A stretch of DNA of 64,000 nucleotides from JBGANR01 sp044222225 (GTDB lineage Bacteria > Actinomycetota > Actinomycetes > Mycobacteriales > Mycobacteriaceae): the NCBI GenBank assembly GCA_044222225.1, contig JBGANR010000015.1:1-64000 (forward strand), read 5' to 3'. Positions 19,139-26,420 of the stretch are shown here, in pieces; positions within the stretch are counted from its first letter, which is position 1; each line of letters opens with the position of its first letter. Under the pieces are notes generated by a model, which was not told where the DNA came from, made no database searches, and saw nothing but the letters and a program-made list of their open reading frames with translations. A program made the translations under genes and the position numbers.

Positions 19139-19435
19139 TCATTCCGCGGACGAGCCCGTGGGCGTCGTGCGCTCGATGACGGCGAGGGTGAAGTCGCGGT
19201 GGGCGGCGAGCAGTCGCTGCGCGATCTTGTAGTTCGCTTCGACGACCTCGCGCGGGCTGGGAACGCCCGGGATGAGCGAGCCGGTGGGCAGGACCTTCGC
19301 CAGATCCGGCATCTCGAAGGACGGCGGCAGCAGCTTCATGCCCTCCTCGACGTTCGGCAGGGCGTCCTTCGCGCGCTCGACGGCGGCGACCCACTGGTCG
19401 GCGAGCTGGTCGGTGACATCGGTGTAGTCGGACAT
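19139..19435 (-). CDS. Small phasin-like protein
   Basis: 98 residues, ATG 19435 with AAGGAG. The N-terminus is acidic and helical (VTDQLADQWVAAVERAKDAL); a Pro-rich middle is followed by a helix VVEANYKIAQRLLAAHRDFTLAVIE that resembles the conserved stretch of phasins, which coat polyester granules or lipid inclusions. No signal peptide and no cysteine. Its place between an XRE regulator and the ligase/WS-DGAT genes supports a role on storage bodies. The family assignment rests on the short helix and on context, so it is tentative. Confidence 0.6.
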   Translation of the reverse strand: MSDYTDVTDQLADQWVAAVERAKDALPNVEEGMKLLPPSFEMPDLAKVLPTGSLIPGVPSPREVVEANYKIAQRLLAAHRDFTLAVIERTTPTGSSAE

Positions 19436-19440
19436 GCTTC

Positions 19441-19459
19441 TCCTTGCTGGGATGTTTGT
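19441..19459 (-). repeat. Leader copy 2 (phasin-like gene)
   Basis: Minus-strand ACAAACATCCCAGCAAGGA, differing from the copy at 19043-19062 by one missing base. It forms the RBS region of the phasin-like gene. Confidence 0.75.
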
Positions 19460-19476
19460 TCTGTGATCGGGCGCGG

Positions 19477-19833
19477 TCAGGCGTCGTCGACCATGCTCTT
19501 GTAGAGCTGCACGAGTGCGGACCGCTGACTGTCGGACAGCCGGGAGTCGGCTCGGATCGCGGAGATGACGGCGTTCAACTTCTCGCCGGAATCACCCGGC
19601 AGCCAGCCGGCCATCCGGAACAACACGTCCGGGGACATGTGAAGCCCCTTCGCGATGTTGGTGAGGACCTGCGCCGACGGCTGGTACTTGCCCCGTTCGA
19701 TCTGGCTGAGGTAGGAGTCCGAGACCTCCGCCATCCTGGCGAGGTGGCGGACCGACAGTTTGGCGATCTCTCGCTGGGCCTTGATGTAGCGGCCGAGGTC
19801 TTCGATCGCCGCGCCGTCGAGCGGGTTGCTCAT
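19477..19833 (-). CDS. XRE-family transcriptional regulator of the lipid module
   Basis: 118 residues, ATG 19833. An N-terminal Cro/C1-type HTH covers about 13-70 (LGRYIKAQREIAKLSVRHLARMAEVSDSYLSQIERGKYQPSAQVLTNIAKGL), followed by a short helical C-terminal part (KLNAVISAIRADSRLSDSQRSALVQLYKSM). It resembles Rv0474, the regulator next to hbhA in M. tuberculosis, and short XRE proteins beside phasin or lipid-droplet genes. It is the first gene of the minus-strand module; direct repeats in its promoter (19905-19939) suggest autoregulation. No effector domain is seen. Confidence 0.85.
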   Translation of the reverse strand: MSNPLDGAAIEDLGRYIKAQREIAKLSVRHLARMAEVSDSYLSQIERGKYQPSAQVLTNIAKGLHMSPDVLFRMAGWLPGDSGEKLNAVISAIRADSRLSDSQRSALVQLYKSMVDDA

Positions 19834-19904
19834 CCTCGTCTCCCGTCTTCGCTGGTACGTCCCGTCGCCGATGTCCGGCGGCCGAACCTGTGCGCTCGTA
19901 GTCT

Positions 19905-19939
19905 ACAACGCACTTGCGCTATAAACAACGCACTTTGCG
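19905..19939 (-). promoter_or_regulatory. Direct-repeat operator and promoter of the XRE gene
   Basis: ACAACGCACTTGCG (19905-19918) and ACAACGCACTTTGCG (19925-19939) are spaced 20 bp start to start, about two helical turns. Read on the minus strand a TATAGC -10 lies between them. This is what a repressor-covered promoter looks like; the likely binder is the XRE protein encoded next. Confidence 0.6.
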
Positions 19940-20050
19940 AGATCGATCCGCGGTGCGGCCGCGCGGTCGCGCTGCAACGAACCTGACATCGGATTCAAGA
20001 GTAGCGGGTGTGTGGCGGCCGTCACGACGGAACGGGGGTGAAGAGCCGCG

Positions 20051-20764
20051 TCAGCCCTCGGCGACCCAGATCGCGTGGGTGGCGACGTCACCGAGATCGA
20101 CGGCGTCCCGGCCGGCGACGGCGACCGTCGTGGTGCCGGCGAACGGCTTGCAATCGGTGACCGTCAGCGGGGTGTCCGGGGTGATGCCGACGGCGTCGAA
20201 GTAGCGCAGCATCTCCGGATCGGTGTCGGCGATGCGGGCGATGACACCGGACTCTCCCGCCGTGAGCTCGGCGAGCAGCCGGGCGTCGTGGGTCGGCACG
20301 GTGCCGTCGAGCGCGGGGATGGGATCGCCGTGCGGATCGCGCGTCGGATGGCCGAGCTTGGCGGAGATCCGCTCCATCAACCGGTCGCTGACGGCGTGCT
20401 CGAGCACCTCGGCCTCGTCGTGCACCTCGTCCCAGCCGTAGTCCAGCTCGCGCACGAGAAAGGTCTCCAGTAGCCGGTGCCGGCGCACCATCAGCACCGC
20501 GGCGCTGACGCCGGCGGGGGTGAGTGCCACCGAGCCGTACCGCTGATGCGAGACGAGGCCCTGGTCGGCGAGCTTCTTGATCGCCTCCGACGCCGTCGAC
20601 GCCGAGACGCCGAGCCGCTCGGCGAGCATCTTCGTCGTCACCTTCTCCGGACCCCACTCCTGCGCGGTCCAGATGACCTTGAGGTAGTCCTGCGTGACCG
20701 TCGACAGCTCGGCGACGGGGACGGCAGGACCGGCGACGGGGTCGGCTCCGGGCGGCGTGGTCAC
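20051..20764 (-). CDS. Metal-dependent DtxR-family regulator (MntR/SirR type)
   Basis: 237 residues from GTG 20764. N-terminal winged helix (TVTQDYLKVIWTAQEWGPEKVTTKMLAERLGVSASTASEAIKKL), dimerisation/metal domain (RRHRLLETFLVRELDYGWDEVHDEAEVLEHAVSDRL) and C-terminal FeoA/SH3-like domain. It is orthologous in position to Rv2788 (sirR), near ribF. Such proteins bind Mn2+ or Fe2+ and repress uptake genes. The metal cannot be decided from the sequence; the H-E-E-H residues fit the MntR/SirR type. Possible targets here are the iron/metal genes at 28-31 kb. Confidence 0.88.
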   Translation of the reverse strand: MTTPPGADPVAGPAVPVAELSTVTQDYLKVIWTAQEWGPEKVTTKMLAERLGVSASTASEAIKKLADQGLVSHQRYGSVALTPAGVSAAVLMVRRHRLLETFLVRELDYGWDEVHDEAEVLEHAVSDRLMERISAKLGHPTRDPHGDPIPALDGTVPTHDARLLAELTAGESGVIARIADTDPEMLRYFDAVGITPDTPLTVTDCKPFAGTTTVAVAGRDAVDLGDVATHAIWVAEG

Positions 20765-20878
20765 GGGGACGAGCTTAGCCGCGGCGGACGGGTGGGCCGG
20801 TCGTCCGTGGTGCTCTGGTCGGTCGCCGGACGGTCGGAGCCGACGTGACTGAGTGCCCTCGTCCGGGAATCGATCATT

Positions 20879-20884
20879 TACTGT
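20879..20884 (+). promoter_or_regulatory. Putative -10 of leaderless ribF
   Basis: TACTGT ends 7 nt before GTG 20892. There is no Shine-Dalgarno before that codon, so a leaderless transcript is likely. Confidence 0.5.
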
Positions 20885-20891
20885 GGGCCGC

Positions 20892-21944
20892 GTGCTGAGA
20901 TGGCGTGGAGTGTGGGAGATCCCGGCCGGCTGGGGGCGGTGCGTCGTGACGATCGGCGTGTTCGACGGTGTGCACCGTGGGCACGCGCAGCTCATCGCGA
21001 CGGCGATCGAGGCGGGTCGCCGGCGCGGCCTGCCGGTGGTCGTCATGACCTTCGATCCGCACCCCATGGAGGTCGTGCGGCCCGGCTCGCATCCGCCGCA
21101 GCTCTCGACGCTCCCGCGGCGGGCCGAGCTCGTCGAGGAGCTGGGGGTCGACGCCTTCTGCGTCCTGCCGTTCACGCCGGTCATGGCCGCGCAGCCGCCC
21201 GCCGAGTTCGTGCTCGAAGTACTGGTCGAACGGCTGCACGCCGCGGAGGTCGTCGTCGGCGACAACTTCACCTTCGGCCACCGGGCGCTGGGCACCGTCG
21301 ACACGCTCGAAGAACTCGGCGCCACCTTCGGCTTCGAGGCGCGCGGGGTGTCGCTGGTGGGGGAGATGAAGCCCGCGGAATCGACCGGAACCTCGGAGAT
21401 GAAGCCCGCGGAATCGACCCGGATCCGGGAGCGGGCCGTCACCTTCTCCTCGACGTACATCCGCTCCTGCGTCGCCGCCGGCGACATGCGGGCCGCCGCC
21501 GAGGCGCTCGGGCGGCCGCACCGCGTCGAGGGCGTCGTCGTACGCGGCGACGGCCGCGGCCGGGACCTCGGCTATCCGACGGCCAACGTCGCACCGCCGA
21601 TGTACACGGCGATCCCGGCCGACGGCGTCTACGCGGCGTGGTTCAGCGTGCTGGGCGGGACGCGTCCGGGCGTCGGTCACGAGCTCACGCCGATCAAGCG
21701 ATACCCGGCGGCGGTGTCGGTCGGCACCAATCCCACGTTCTCGGGACGCACGCGGACCGTCGAGGCGCATCTCCTCGACGAGTCCGCCGACCTCTACGGC
21801 CGCCATGTCGCGGTCGATTTCGTCGAGCGGCTGCGGCCGATGGTGGCGTTCTCCTCGATCGACGAGCTCGTGGCGGCGATCGACGACGACGTCGTCCGGA
21901 CGCGCGAGGTCCTGGGGGTCTCGCCGGAGGCCGGGCCGCGATAG
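20892..21944 (+). CDS. ribF: Bifunctional riboflavin kinase/FAD synthetase with internal repeat
   Basis: 350 residues from GTG 20892 (VLRWRGVWEIPAGWGRC, the usual actinobacterial beginning). The N-terminal FMN adenylyltransferase has GVFDGVHRGH and TFDPHP; the C-terminal riboflavin kinase has GRGRDLGYPTANV and SVGTNPTF. It converts riboflavin to FMN and FAD. Between the domains, at residues about 157-176, an 11-codon unit carrying EMKPAEST is present twice in frame (21362-21419). This replaces a stretch normally leading to the STYIRS motif, which is intact, so the enzyme is probably functional. Confidence 0.94.
   Translation: MLRWRGVWEIPAGWGRCVVTIGVFDGVHRGHAQLIATAIEAGRRRGLPVVVMTFDPHPMEVVRPGSHPPQLSTLPRRAELVEELGVDAFCVLPFTPVMAAQPPAEFVLEVLVERLHAAEVVVGDNFTFGHRALGTVDTLEELGATFGFEARGVSLVGEMKPAESTGTSEMKPAESTRIRERAVTFSSTYIRSCVAAGDMRAAAEALGRPHRVEGVVVRGDGRGRDLGYPTANVAPPMYTAIPADGVYAAWFSVLGGTRPGVGHELTPIKRYPAAVSVGTNPTFSGRTRTVEAHLLDESADLYGRHVAVDFVERLRPMVAFSSIDELVAAIDDDVVRTREVLGVSPEAGPR
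21362..21419 (+). repeat. 33-bp-period in-frame tandem repeat inside ribF
   Basis: GGAGATGAAGCCCGCGGAAT plus CGACC occurs at 21362-21386 and again, identically, at 21395-21419. The period is 33 bp (11 codons). The complement of its first 20 bases is matched at 18 of 20 positions at about 25021-25040 in the N-terminal part of the M16 protease gene. Confidence 0.8.
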
Positions 21945-22101
21945 CCCGGCGGCGATTTCGTTGGCCGCGGCCGCGCTGGTAGATTGGCCCGCTGGCGTGC
22001 GCTGCGGTCCGCGGTGGCCACGTCCGACGTCGGCGCCCCCGTGGCGTCGTGCCCGGCCCGGGGCCGGAGATCCCACAACGCGGTACCGCAAGGAGATGAA
22101 C

Positions 22102-22371
22102 GTGGCGCTCGACGCTGCTCAGAAGAAGACCATCCTGGCCGAGTACGGCCTGCACGAGACCGACACGGGCTCGCCGGAGGCGCAGGTCGCGATGCTCACC
22201 AAGCGCATCAAGGACCTCACGGAGCACCTCAAGACCCACAAGCACGATCACCACAGCCGTCGCGGCCTGCTGCTGCTCGTCGGCCGTCGCCGCCGGCTGC
22301 TCAAGTACGTCGCGAGCGTCGACATCGCGCGTTACCGCTCGCTCATCGAGCGCCTCGGCCTGCGCCGCTGA
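22102..22371 (+). CDS. rpsO: 30S ribosomal protein S15
   Basis: 89 residues, the family length, starting at GTG 22102 with AAGGAG 7 bp upstream (the ATG at 22096 lies too close to that site). Typical sequence ALDAAQKKTILAEYGLHETDTGSPEAQVAMLTKRI and RHHSRRGLL-like HHSRRGLLLLVGRRRRLL. It binds 16S rRNA helices 20-22 early in assembly. A TAGATT -10 at 21980-21985 is a likely promoter. A hairpin follows the gene. Confidence 0.96.
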   Translation: MALDAAQKKTILAEYGLHETDTGSPEAQVAMLTKRIKDLTEHLKTHKHDHHSRRGLLLLVGRRRRLLKYVASVDIARYRSLIERLGLRR

Positions 22372-22387
22372 CCCGTCGCGCCCCACG

Positions 22388-22423
22388 CAGCCGTCGTCGA
22401 ACCCTCGGGTTCGCCGGCGGCTG
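22388..22423 (+). terminator. Hairpin after rpsO
   Basis: CAGCCG....CGAACCC (22388-22404) pairs with GGGTTCG....CGGCTG (22407-22423) with a central mismatch of 4 bases. It lies 17 bp after the rpsO stop and separates rpsO from pnp. Confidence 0.55.
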
Positions 22424-22490
22424 TCGTCGTCTGCGGGTTCGGGCGCGGAGATCGCGCTCGGCGCGCGGCCCGGCTGAGAAGTGGCGATGC

Positions 22491-22593
22491 TAGACTGCAT
22501 GGCGCAACTCCCGGCCGTGGATCGGAAAGATCCGCGTCCGAACGGGCACCGCGTCAGTCCTCGGTAGTGGCTCCCGGAACATTCGTGTTCCGG
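22491..22593 (+). promoter_or_regulatory. pnp promoter and structured leader
   Basis: A TAGACT -10 at 22491-22496 begins a leader of about 220 nt before pnp. Two hairpins are clear: 22516-22536 (GGATC stem, GGAAA-type loop) and 22574-22593, a perfect 8-bp stem closed by a UUCG tetraloop. PNPase expression is autoregulated through its leader in other bacteria after RNase III cleavage; that is inferred here. The rest of the 22372-22720 gap shows nothing coding. Confidence 0.5.
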
Positions 22594-22720
22594 CGGCTTC
22601 GATCGACGACTGCCCGCGCCGCCGTCCGTGCCGGGGGGCGCCCGCGTGCCCGATCGGGCCGCCGGTACCCGGTGTCGCGCGCATCTCGCTGCGACGCCCG
22701 CATATGCAGAGGACATCTTT

Positions 22721-24958
22721 TTGACTGACACGGTCAACGCCGACGTCGACTTCGACGACGACATCACCGAAACCGTCGCCGTCATCGACAACGGCGCTTT
22801 CGGCACCCGCACCATCCGCTTCGAGACCGGCCGTCTCGCCCGGCAGGCCGGCGGCGCCGTCGTCGCCTACCTCGACGACGAGACCATGCTGCTGTCGACG
22901 ACGTCGACCTCGAAGCACCCCAAGGATCATCTCGACTTCTTCCCGCTCACCGTCGACGTCGAGGAGCGGATGTACGCGGCGGGCCGCATCCCCGGCTCGT
23001 TCTTCCGTCGCGAGGGCCGCCCGTCGACCGACGCGGTCCTCACCTGCCGGCTCATCGACCGGCCGCTGCGTCCGTCCTTCGTCGACGGCCTGCGCAACGA
23101 GATCCAGGTCGTCGTCACCGTGATGAGCCTCGATCCCAACGACCTGTACGACGTCGTCGCGATCAACGCGGCGTCCGCGTCGACGCAGCTCGCCGGACTG
23201 CCGTTCTCCGGCCCGGTCGGCGGCGTCCGCGTGGCGCTCATCCCCGGCTCGGACGCCGGGAGCGGCCAGTGGGTCGCGTTCCCCACCAACGAGCAGCTCG
23301 CGGGCGCGGTCTTCGACATGGTCGTCGCCGGCCGGATCGTCTCCGGTGAGGGCGCCGACGCCGACGTCGCGATCATGATGGTCGAGGCCGAGGCCACCGA
23401 CGACGTCGTGGCGCTCGTCGCCGGCGGTGCCAAGGCGCCGACCGAGGCCGTCGTCGCCGAGGGCCTGGAGGCGGCCAAGCCGTTCATCGCCGCGCTGTGC
23501 GAGGCGCAGAAGCAGCTCGCCGCCGCCGCGGCGAAGGAGACCGCCGCGTTCCCGCTGTTCCCGCCGTACGCCACCGACGCCTTCGAGGCCGTCGAGGCCG
23601 CGGCCAAGGACAAGCTGTCGGAGATCCTGACGATCGCCGGCAAGCAGGAGCGCGACGACGCGACCGACGCACTCAAGCTGGAGCTGCTGGCGCAGCTCGG
23701 CGAGAGCTTCGCCGGCCGTGAGAAGGAGCTCGGCGCGGCCTACCGCTCGCTGACGAAGAAGCTCGTCCGGCAGCGGATCCTCACCGATCACTTCCGCATC
23801 GACGGCCGCGGCATCACCGACATCCGCGCGTTGTCGGCCGAGGTCGCCGTCATCCCGCGGGCGCACGGCAGCGCGCTGTTCGAGCGCGGCGAGACGCAGA
23901 TCCTCGGCGTCACGACGCTCGACATGGTCAAGATGGCGCAGCAGATCGACTCGCTCGGGCCCGAGAAGTCCAAGCGGTACATGCACCACTACAACTTCCC
24001 GCCGTACTCGACCGGTGAGACCGGCCGCGTCGGCTCGCCGAAGCGTCGCGAGATCGGCCACGGCGCTCTCGCCGAGCGCGCCATCGTGCCCGTGCTGCCG
24101 AGCGTCGAGGAGTTCCCGTACGCGATCCGTCAGGTCTCCGAGGCGCTCAGCTCCAACGGTTCGACGTCGATGGGCTCCGTCTGCGCGTCGACGCTGTCGC
24201 TGCTCAACGCCGGCGTGCCGCTCGAGGCGCCGGTCGCGGGCATCGCGATGGGCCTGGTCTCCGACGAGGTCGACGGCCAGACGCGCTACGTCGCGCTGAC
24301 CGACATCCTCGGCGCCGAGGACGCGTTCGGTGACATGGACTTCAAGGTCGCCGGAACGAAGGACTTCGTCACGGCCCTGCAGCTCGACACCAAGCTCGAC
24401 GGCATTCCGTCGAAGGTGCTCGCGGGTGCGCTGGCCCAGGCCAAGGACGCGCGGACGACGATCCTCGAGGTCATGGCCGAGGCGATCGACGAGCCGGACG
24501 AGATGAGCCCGTTCGCGCCGCGGATCACCACGATCAAGATCCCGGTGGACAAGATCGGCGAGCTGATCGGCCCCAAGGGCAAGACGATCAACGCGATCAC
24601 CGACGAGACCGGCGCCAGCATCTCCATCGAGGACGACGGCACCGTGTTCGTCGGCGCCTCCGATGGTCTGTCCGCGCAGGCCGCGATCGACCGCGTCAAC
24701 GCGATCGCCAACCCGCAGCTGCCGAAGGTCGGGGAGCGCTTCCTCGGCACCGTCGTCAAGATCGTCGAGTTCGGCGCGTTCGTCTCGCTGCTGCCGGGCC
24801 GTGACGGTCTGCTGCACAAGAGCAAGCTCGGCGGCGGCAAGCGGATCAACCGCGTCGCCGACGTGCTCAGCGTGGGCGAGAAGATCCGCGTCGAGATCGG
24901 CGACATCGACGAGAAGGGCAAGATCAGCTTGGCCCCGGTCGAGGATTCCGCGGAGTAG
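22721..24958 (+). CDS. pnp: Polyribonucleotide nucleotidyltransferase (PNPase)
   Basis: 745 residues from TTG 22721 (AGAGGA about 8 bp upstream; the sequence LTDTVNADVDFDDDITETVAVIDNGAFG has no better start). It degrades RNA 3' to 5' with phosphate. Order: RNase PH domain 1 (10-150), helical linker, RNase PH domain 2 (350-560; FRIDGRGITDIR, GSALFERGETQ), KH (near 605, IGPKGKTINAITDETGA) and S1 (about 670-740). Domain set and length are complete. Confidence 0.96.
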   Translation: MTDTVNADVDFDDDITETVAVIDNGAFGTRTIRFETGRLARQAGGAVVAYLDDETMLLSTTSTSKHPKDHLDFFPLTVDVEERMYAAGRIPGSFFRREGRPSTDAVLTCRLIDRPLRPSFVDGLRNEIQVVVTVMSLDPNDLYDVVAINAASASTQLAGLPFSGPVGGVRVALIPGSDAGSGQWVAFPTNEQLAGAVFDMVVAGRIVSGEGADADVAIMMVEAEATDDVVALVAGGAKAPTEAVVAEGLEAAKPFIAALCEAQKQLAAAAAKETAAFPLFPPYATDAFEAVEAAAKDKLSEILTIAGKQERDDATDALKLELLAQLGESFAGREKELGAAYRSLTKKLVRQRILTDHFRIDGRGITDIRALSAEVAVIPRAHGSALFERGETQILGVTTLDMVKMAQQIDSLGPEKSKRYMHHYNFPPYSTGETGRVGSPKRREIGHGALAERAIVPVLPSVEEFPYAIRQVSEALSSNGSTSMGSVCASTLSLLNAGVPLEAPVAGIAMGLVSDEVDGQTRYVALTDILGAEDAFGDMDFKVAGTKDFVTALQLDTKLDGIPSKVLAGALAQAKDARTTILEVMAEAIDEPDEMSPFAPRITTIKIPVDKIGELIGPKGKTINAITDETGASISIEDDGTVFVGASDGLSAQAAIDRVNAIANPQLPKVGERFLGTVVKIVEFGAFVSLLPGRDGLLHKSKLGGGKRINRVADVLSVGEKIRVEIGDIDEKGKISLAPVEDSAE

Positions 24959-24962
24959 TCGG

Positions 24963-26330
24963 CTGAACACCACGAAACGGGGCGGCGTCCACGCGGGCGC
25001 CGCCCCGGCCGCTCTGCAGACCGGTCGATTCCGCGAACTTCAGGTGGAGGATCCGGAGGTCCGGCGATCGACGCTGCCCTGCGGGCTGCGTGTCGTCACC
25101 CAGCAGGTGCCGGGCGTGCACTCGGCGGCCGTCGGGCTGTGGGTGGGCGTCGGCTCCCGCGACGAGTCGCCGGAGGTCGCCGGCGCGGCGCACTTCCTCG
25201 AGCACCTGCTGTTCAAGGCGACGCCGACGCGCACCGCCGTCGGCATGGCCGAGGAGATCGACGCCGTCGGCGGTGAACTCAACGCGTTCACCGCCAAGGA
25301 GCACACCTGCTATTACGCACACGTGCTCGCCGACGACGTCGATCTCGCCGTCGATCTCGTCTCGGACGTCGTGCTGCGCGGCCTGTGCCGCGCCGCGGAC
25401 GTCGAGATCGAGCGCGATGTCGTGCTGGAGGAGATCGCCATGCGCGACGACGATCCCGAGGATCTGCTCGGCGACGTCTTCCTCGGCGCGATGTACGGCG
25501 GGGCTCAGATTGGACGCTCCGTCATCGGCAGTGTCGAATCGATCGAATCGATCACCGCCGATCAGCTCGCCGACTTCCACGTCCGCCGGTACACGCCGGA
25601 GCGGATGGTGCTGGCGGTGACCGGTGCGGTCTCGCACGACGAGGTGCTGGCCGCGGCGCGGCGGTGTTTCGCCGACTGCCCCGCGCCCGTCGAGCCGGTG
25701 CCGCCGCGCCGGATCGCGGGGCTCGCGACGCCCCGCGCCGGGCTCGCGCGGGTCGAACGGGACGGCGAACAGGCGCACCTGTGCTTCGGCGTCCCGGCGC
25801 TGCCGCGGGGCCACGCCGATCGGTGGGCGCTGACGGTGCTCAACGCGGTCGTCGGCGGCGGGCTGAGCTCGCGGCTGTTCCGTCAGATCCGGGAGGAGCG
25901 CGGCCTGGCGTATTCGGTCTATTCGTCGGTCGACTCCTATGCCGACGGCGGCACGTTCTCGGTGTACGCGGGCTGCTCCCCGGAGCGGCTCGGCGAGGTC
26001 GCCGATCTGGCGGCCGGAATCGTCGACGAGGTGCGGGCCGACGGTGTCACGGAGGCGGAGGTGACGCGTGCCATCGGCTCGTTGCGTGGCGCGACGATCC
26101 TCGGCCTCGAGGACGTCGGTTCCCGGATGCACCGTCTGGGGCGTGCCGAACTGGAGGCGGGTCGGCAGCGGACCGTGGCCGAGACGATCCGCTCCATCGA
26201 GCGGGTGACGGTCGCCGACGTCGACCGCATCGCGTCGACGCTGCTCGCGGCGCCGCCGGCGGTCGCCGTCGTCGGTCCGTTCCGGCGTGATCGGGACCTG
26301 CCGAAGAAGGTTCGCCGGCTGGCCCGGTAG
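24963..26330 (+). CDS. pepR: M16 family zinc metallopeptidase (PepR-like)
   Basis: About 455 residues if started at CTG 24963; no ATG/GTG/TTG gives a clearly better start close to pnp, so the N-terminus is uncertain (a GTG near 25044 is the next option). Pitrilysin motif HFLEHLLFK (HxxEH) is complete, with the distal glutamate in ELNAFTAKEHTCYYAHV, and the C-terminal half has GGGLSSRLFRQIREERGLAYSVYS. It matches Rv2782c, which follows pnp in M. tuberculosis. Natural substrate unknown. Nucleotides 25021-25040 resemble the ribF repeat. Confidence 0.9.
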   Translation: MNTTKRGGVHAGAAPAALQTGRFRELQVEDPEVRRSTLPCGLRVVTQQVPGVHSAAVGLWVGVGSRDESPEVAGAAHFLEHLLFKATPTRTAVGMAEEIDAVGGELNAFTAKEHTCYYAHVLADDVDLAVDLVSDVVLRGLCRAADVEIERDVVLEEIAMRDDDPEDLLGDVFLGAMYGGAQIGRSVIGSVESIESITADQLADFHVRRYTPERMVLAVTGAVSHDEVLAAARRCFADCPAPVEPVPPRRIAGLATPRAGLARVERDGEQAHLCFGVPALPRGHADRWALTVLNAVVGGGLSSRLFRQIREERGLAYSVYSSVDSYADGGTFSVYAGCSPERLGEVADLAAGIVDEVRADGVTEAEVTRAIGSLRGATILGLEDVGSRMHRLGRAELEAGRQRTVAETIRSIERVTVADVDRIASTLLAAPPAVAVVGPFRRDRDLPKKVRRLAR

Positions 26331-26336
26331 ACCCCT

Positions 26337-26411
26337 TTCCCAGATGTCCGCCTGAGCGGCGCGCCGAGGTCATATGCTCCTCGGCGGCTCGCTCAGACGG
26401 ACATCTGGGAA
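26337..26411. repeat. Nested inverted repeat at the pepR/ald convergent junction
   Basis: Outer arms 26337-26358 and 26390-26411 are 22 bp with one mismatch. Inside is a perfect 7-bp hairpin GCCGAGG (26363-26369) / CCTCGGC (26379-26385). It lies between convergent stops and has the same two-tier plan as the element at 15151-15224, with a different sequence. Probably a bidirectional terminator or a small palindromic element. Confidence 0.7.
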
Positions 26412-26420
26412 GGTCGCCGC

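Noticed and set aside
22490..24973. 827-codon open frame antisense to pnp
   Set aside because: Asp/Arg/Leu-rich nonsense with no motif; pnp is complete on the plus strand.
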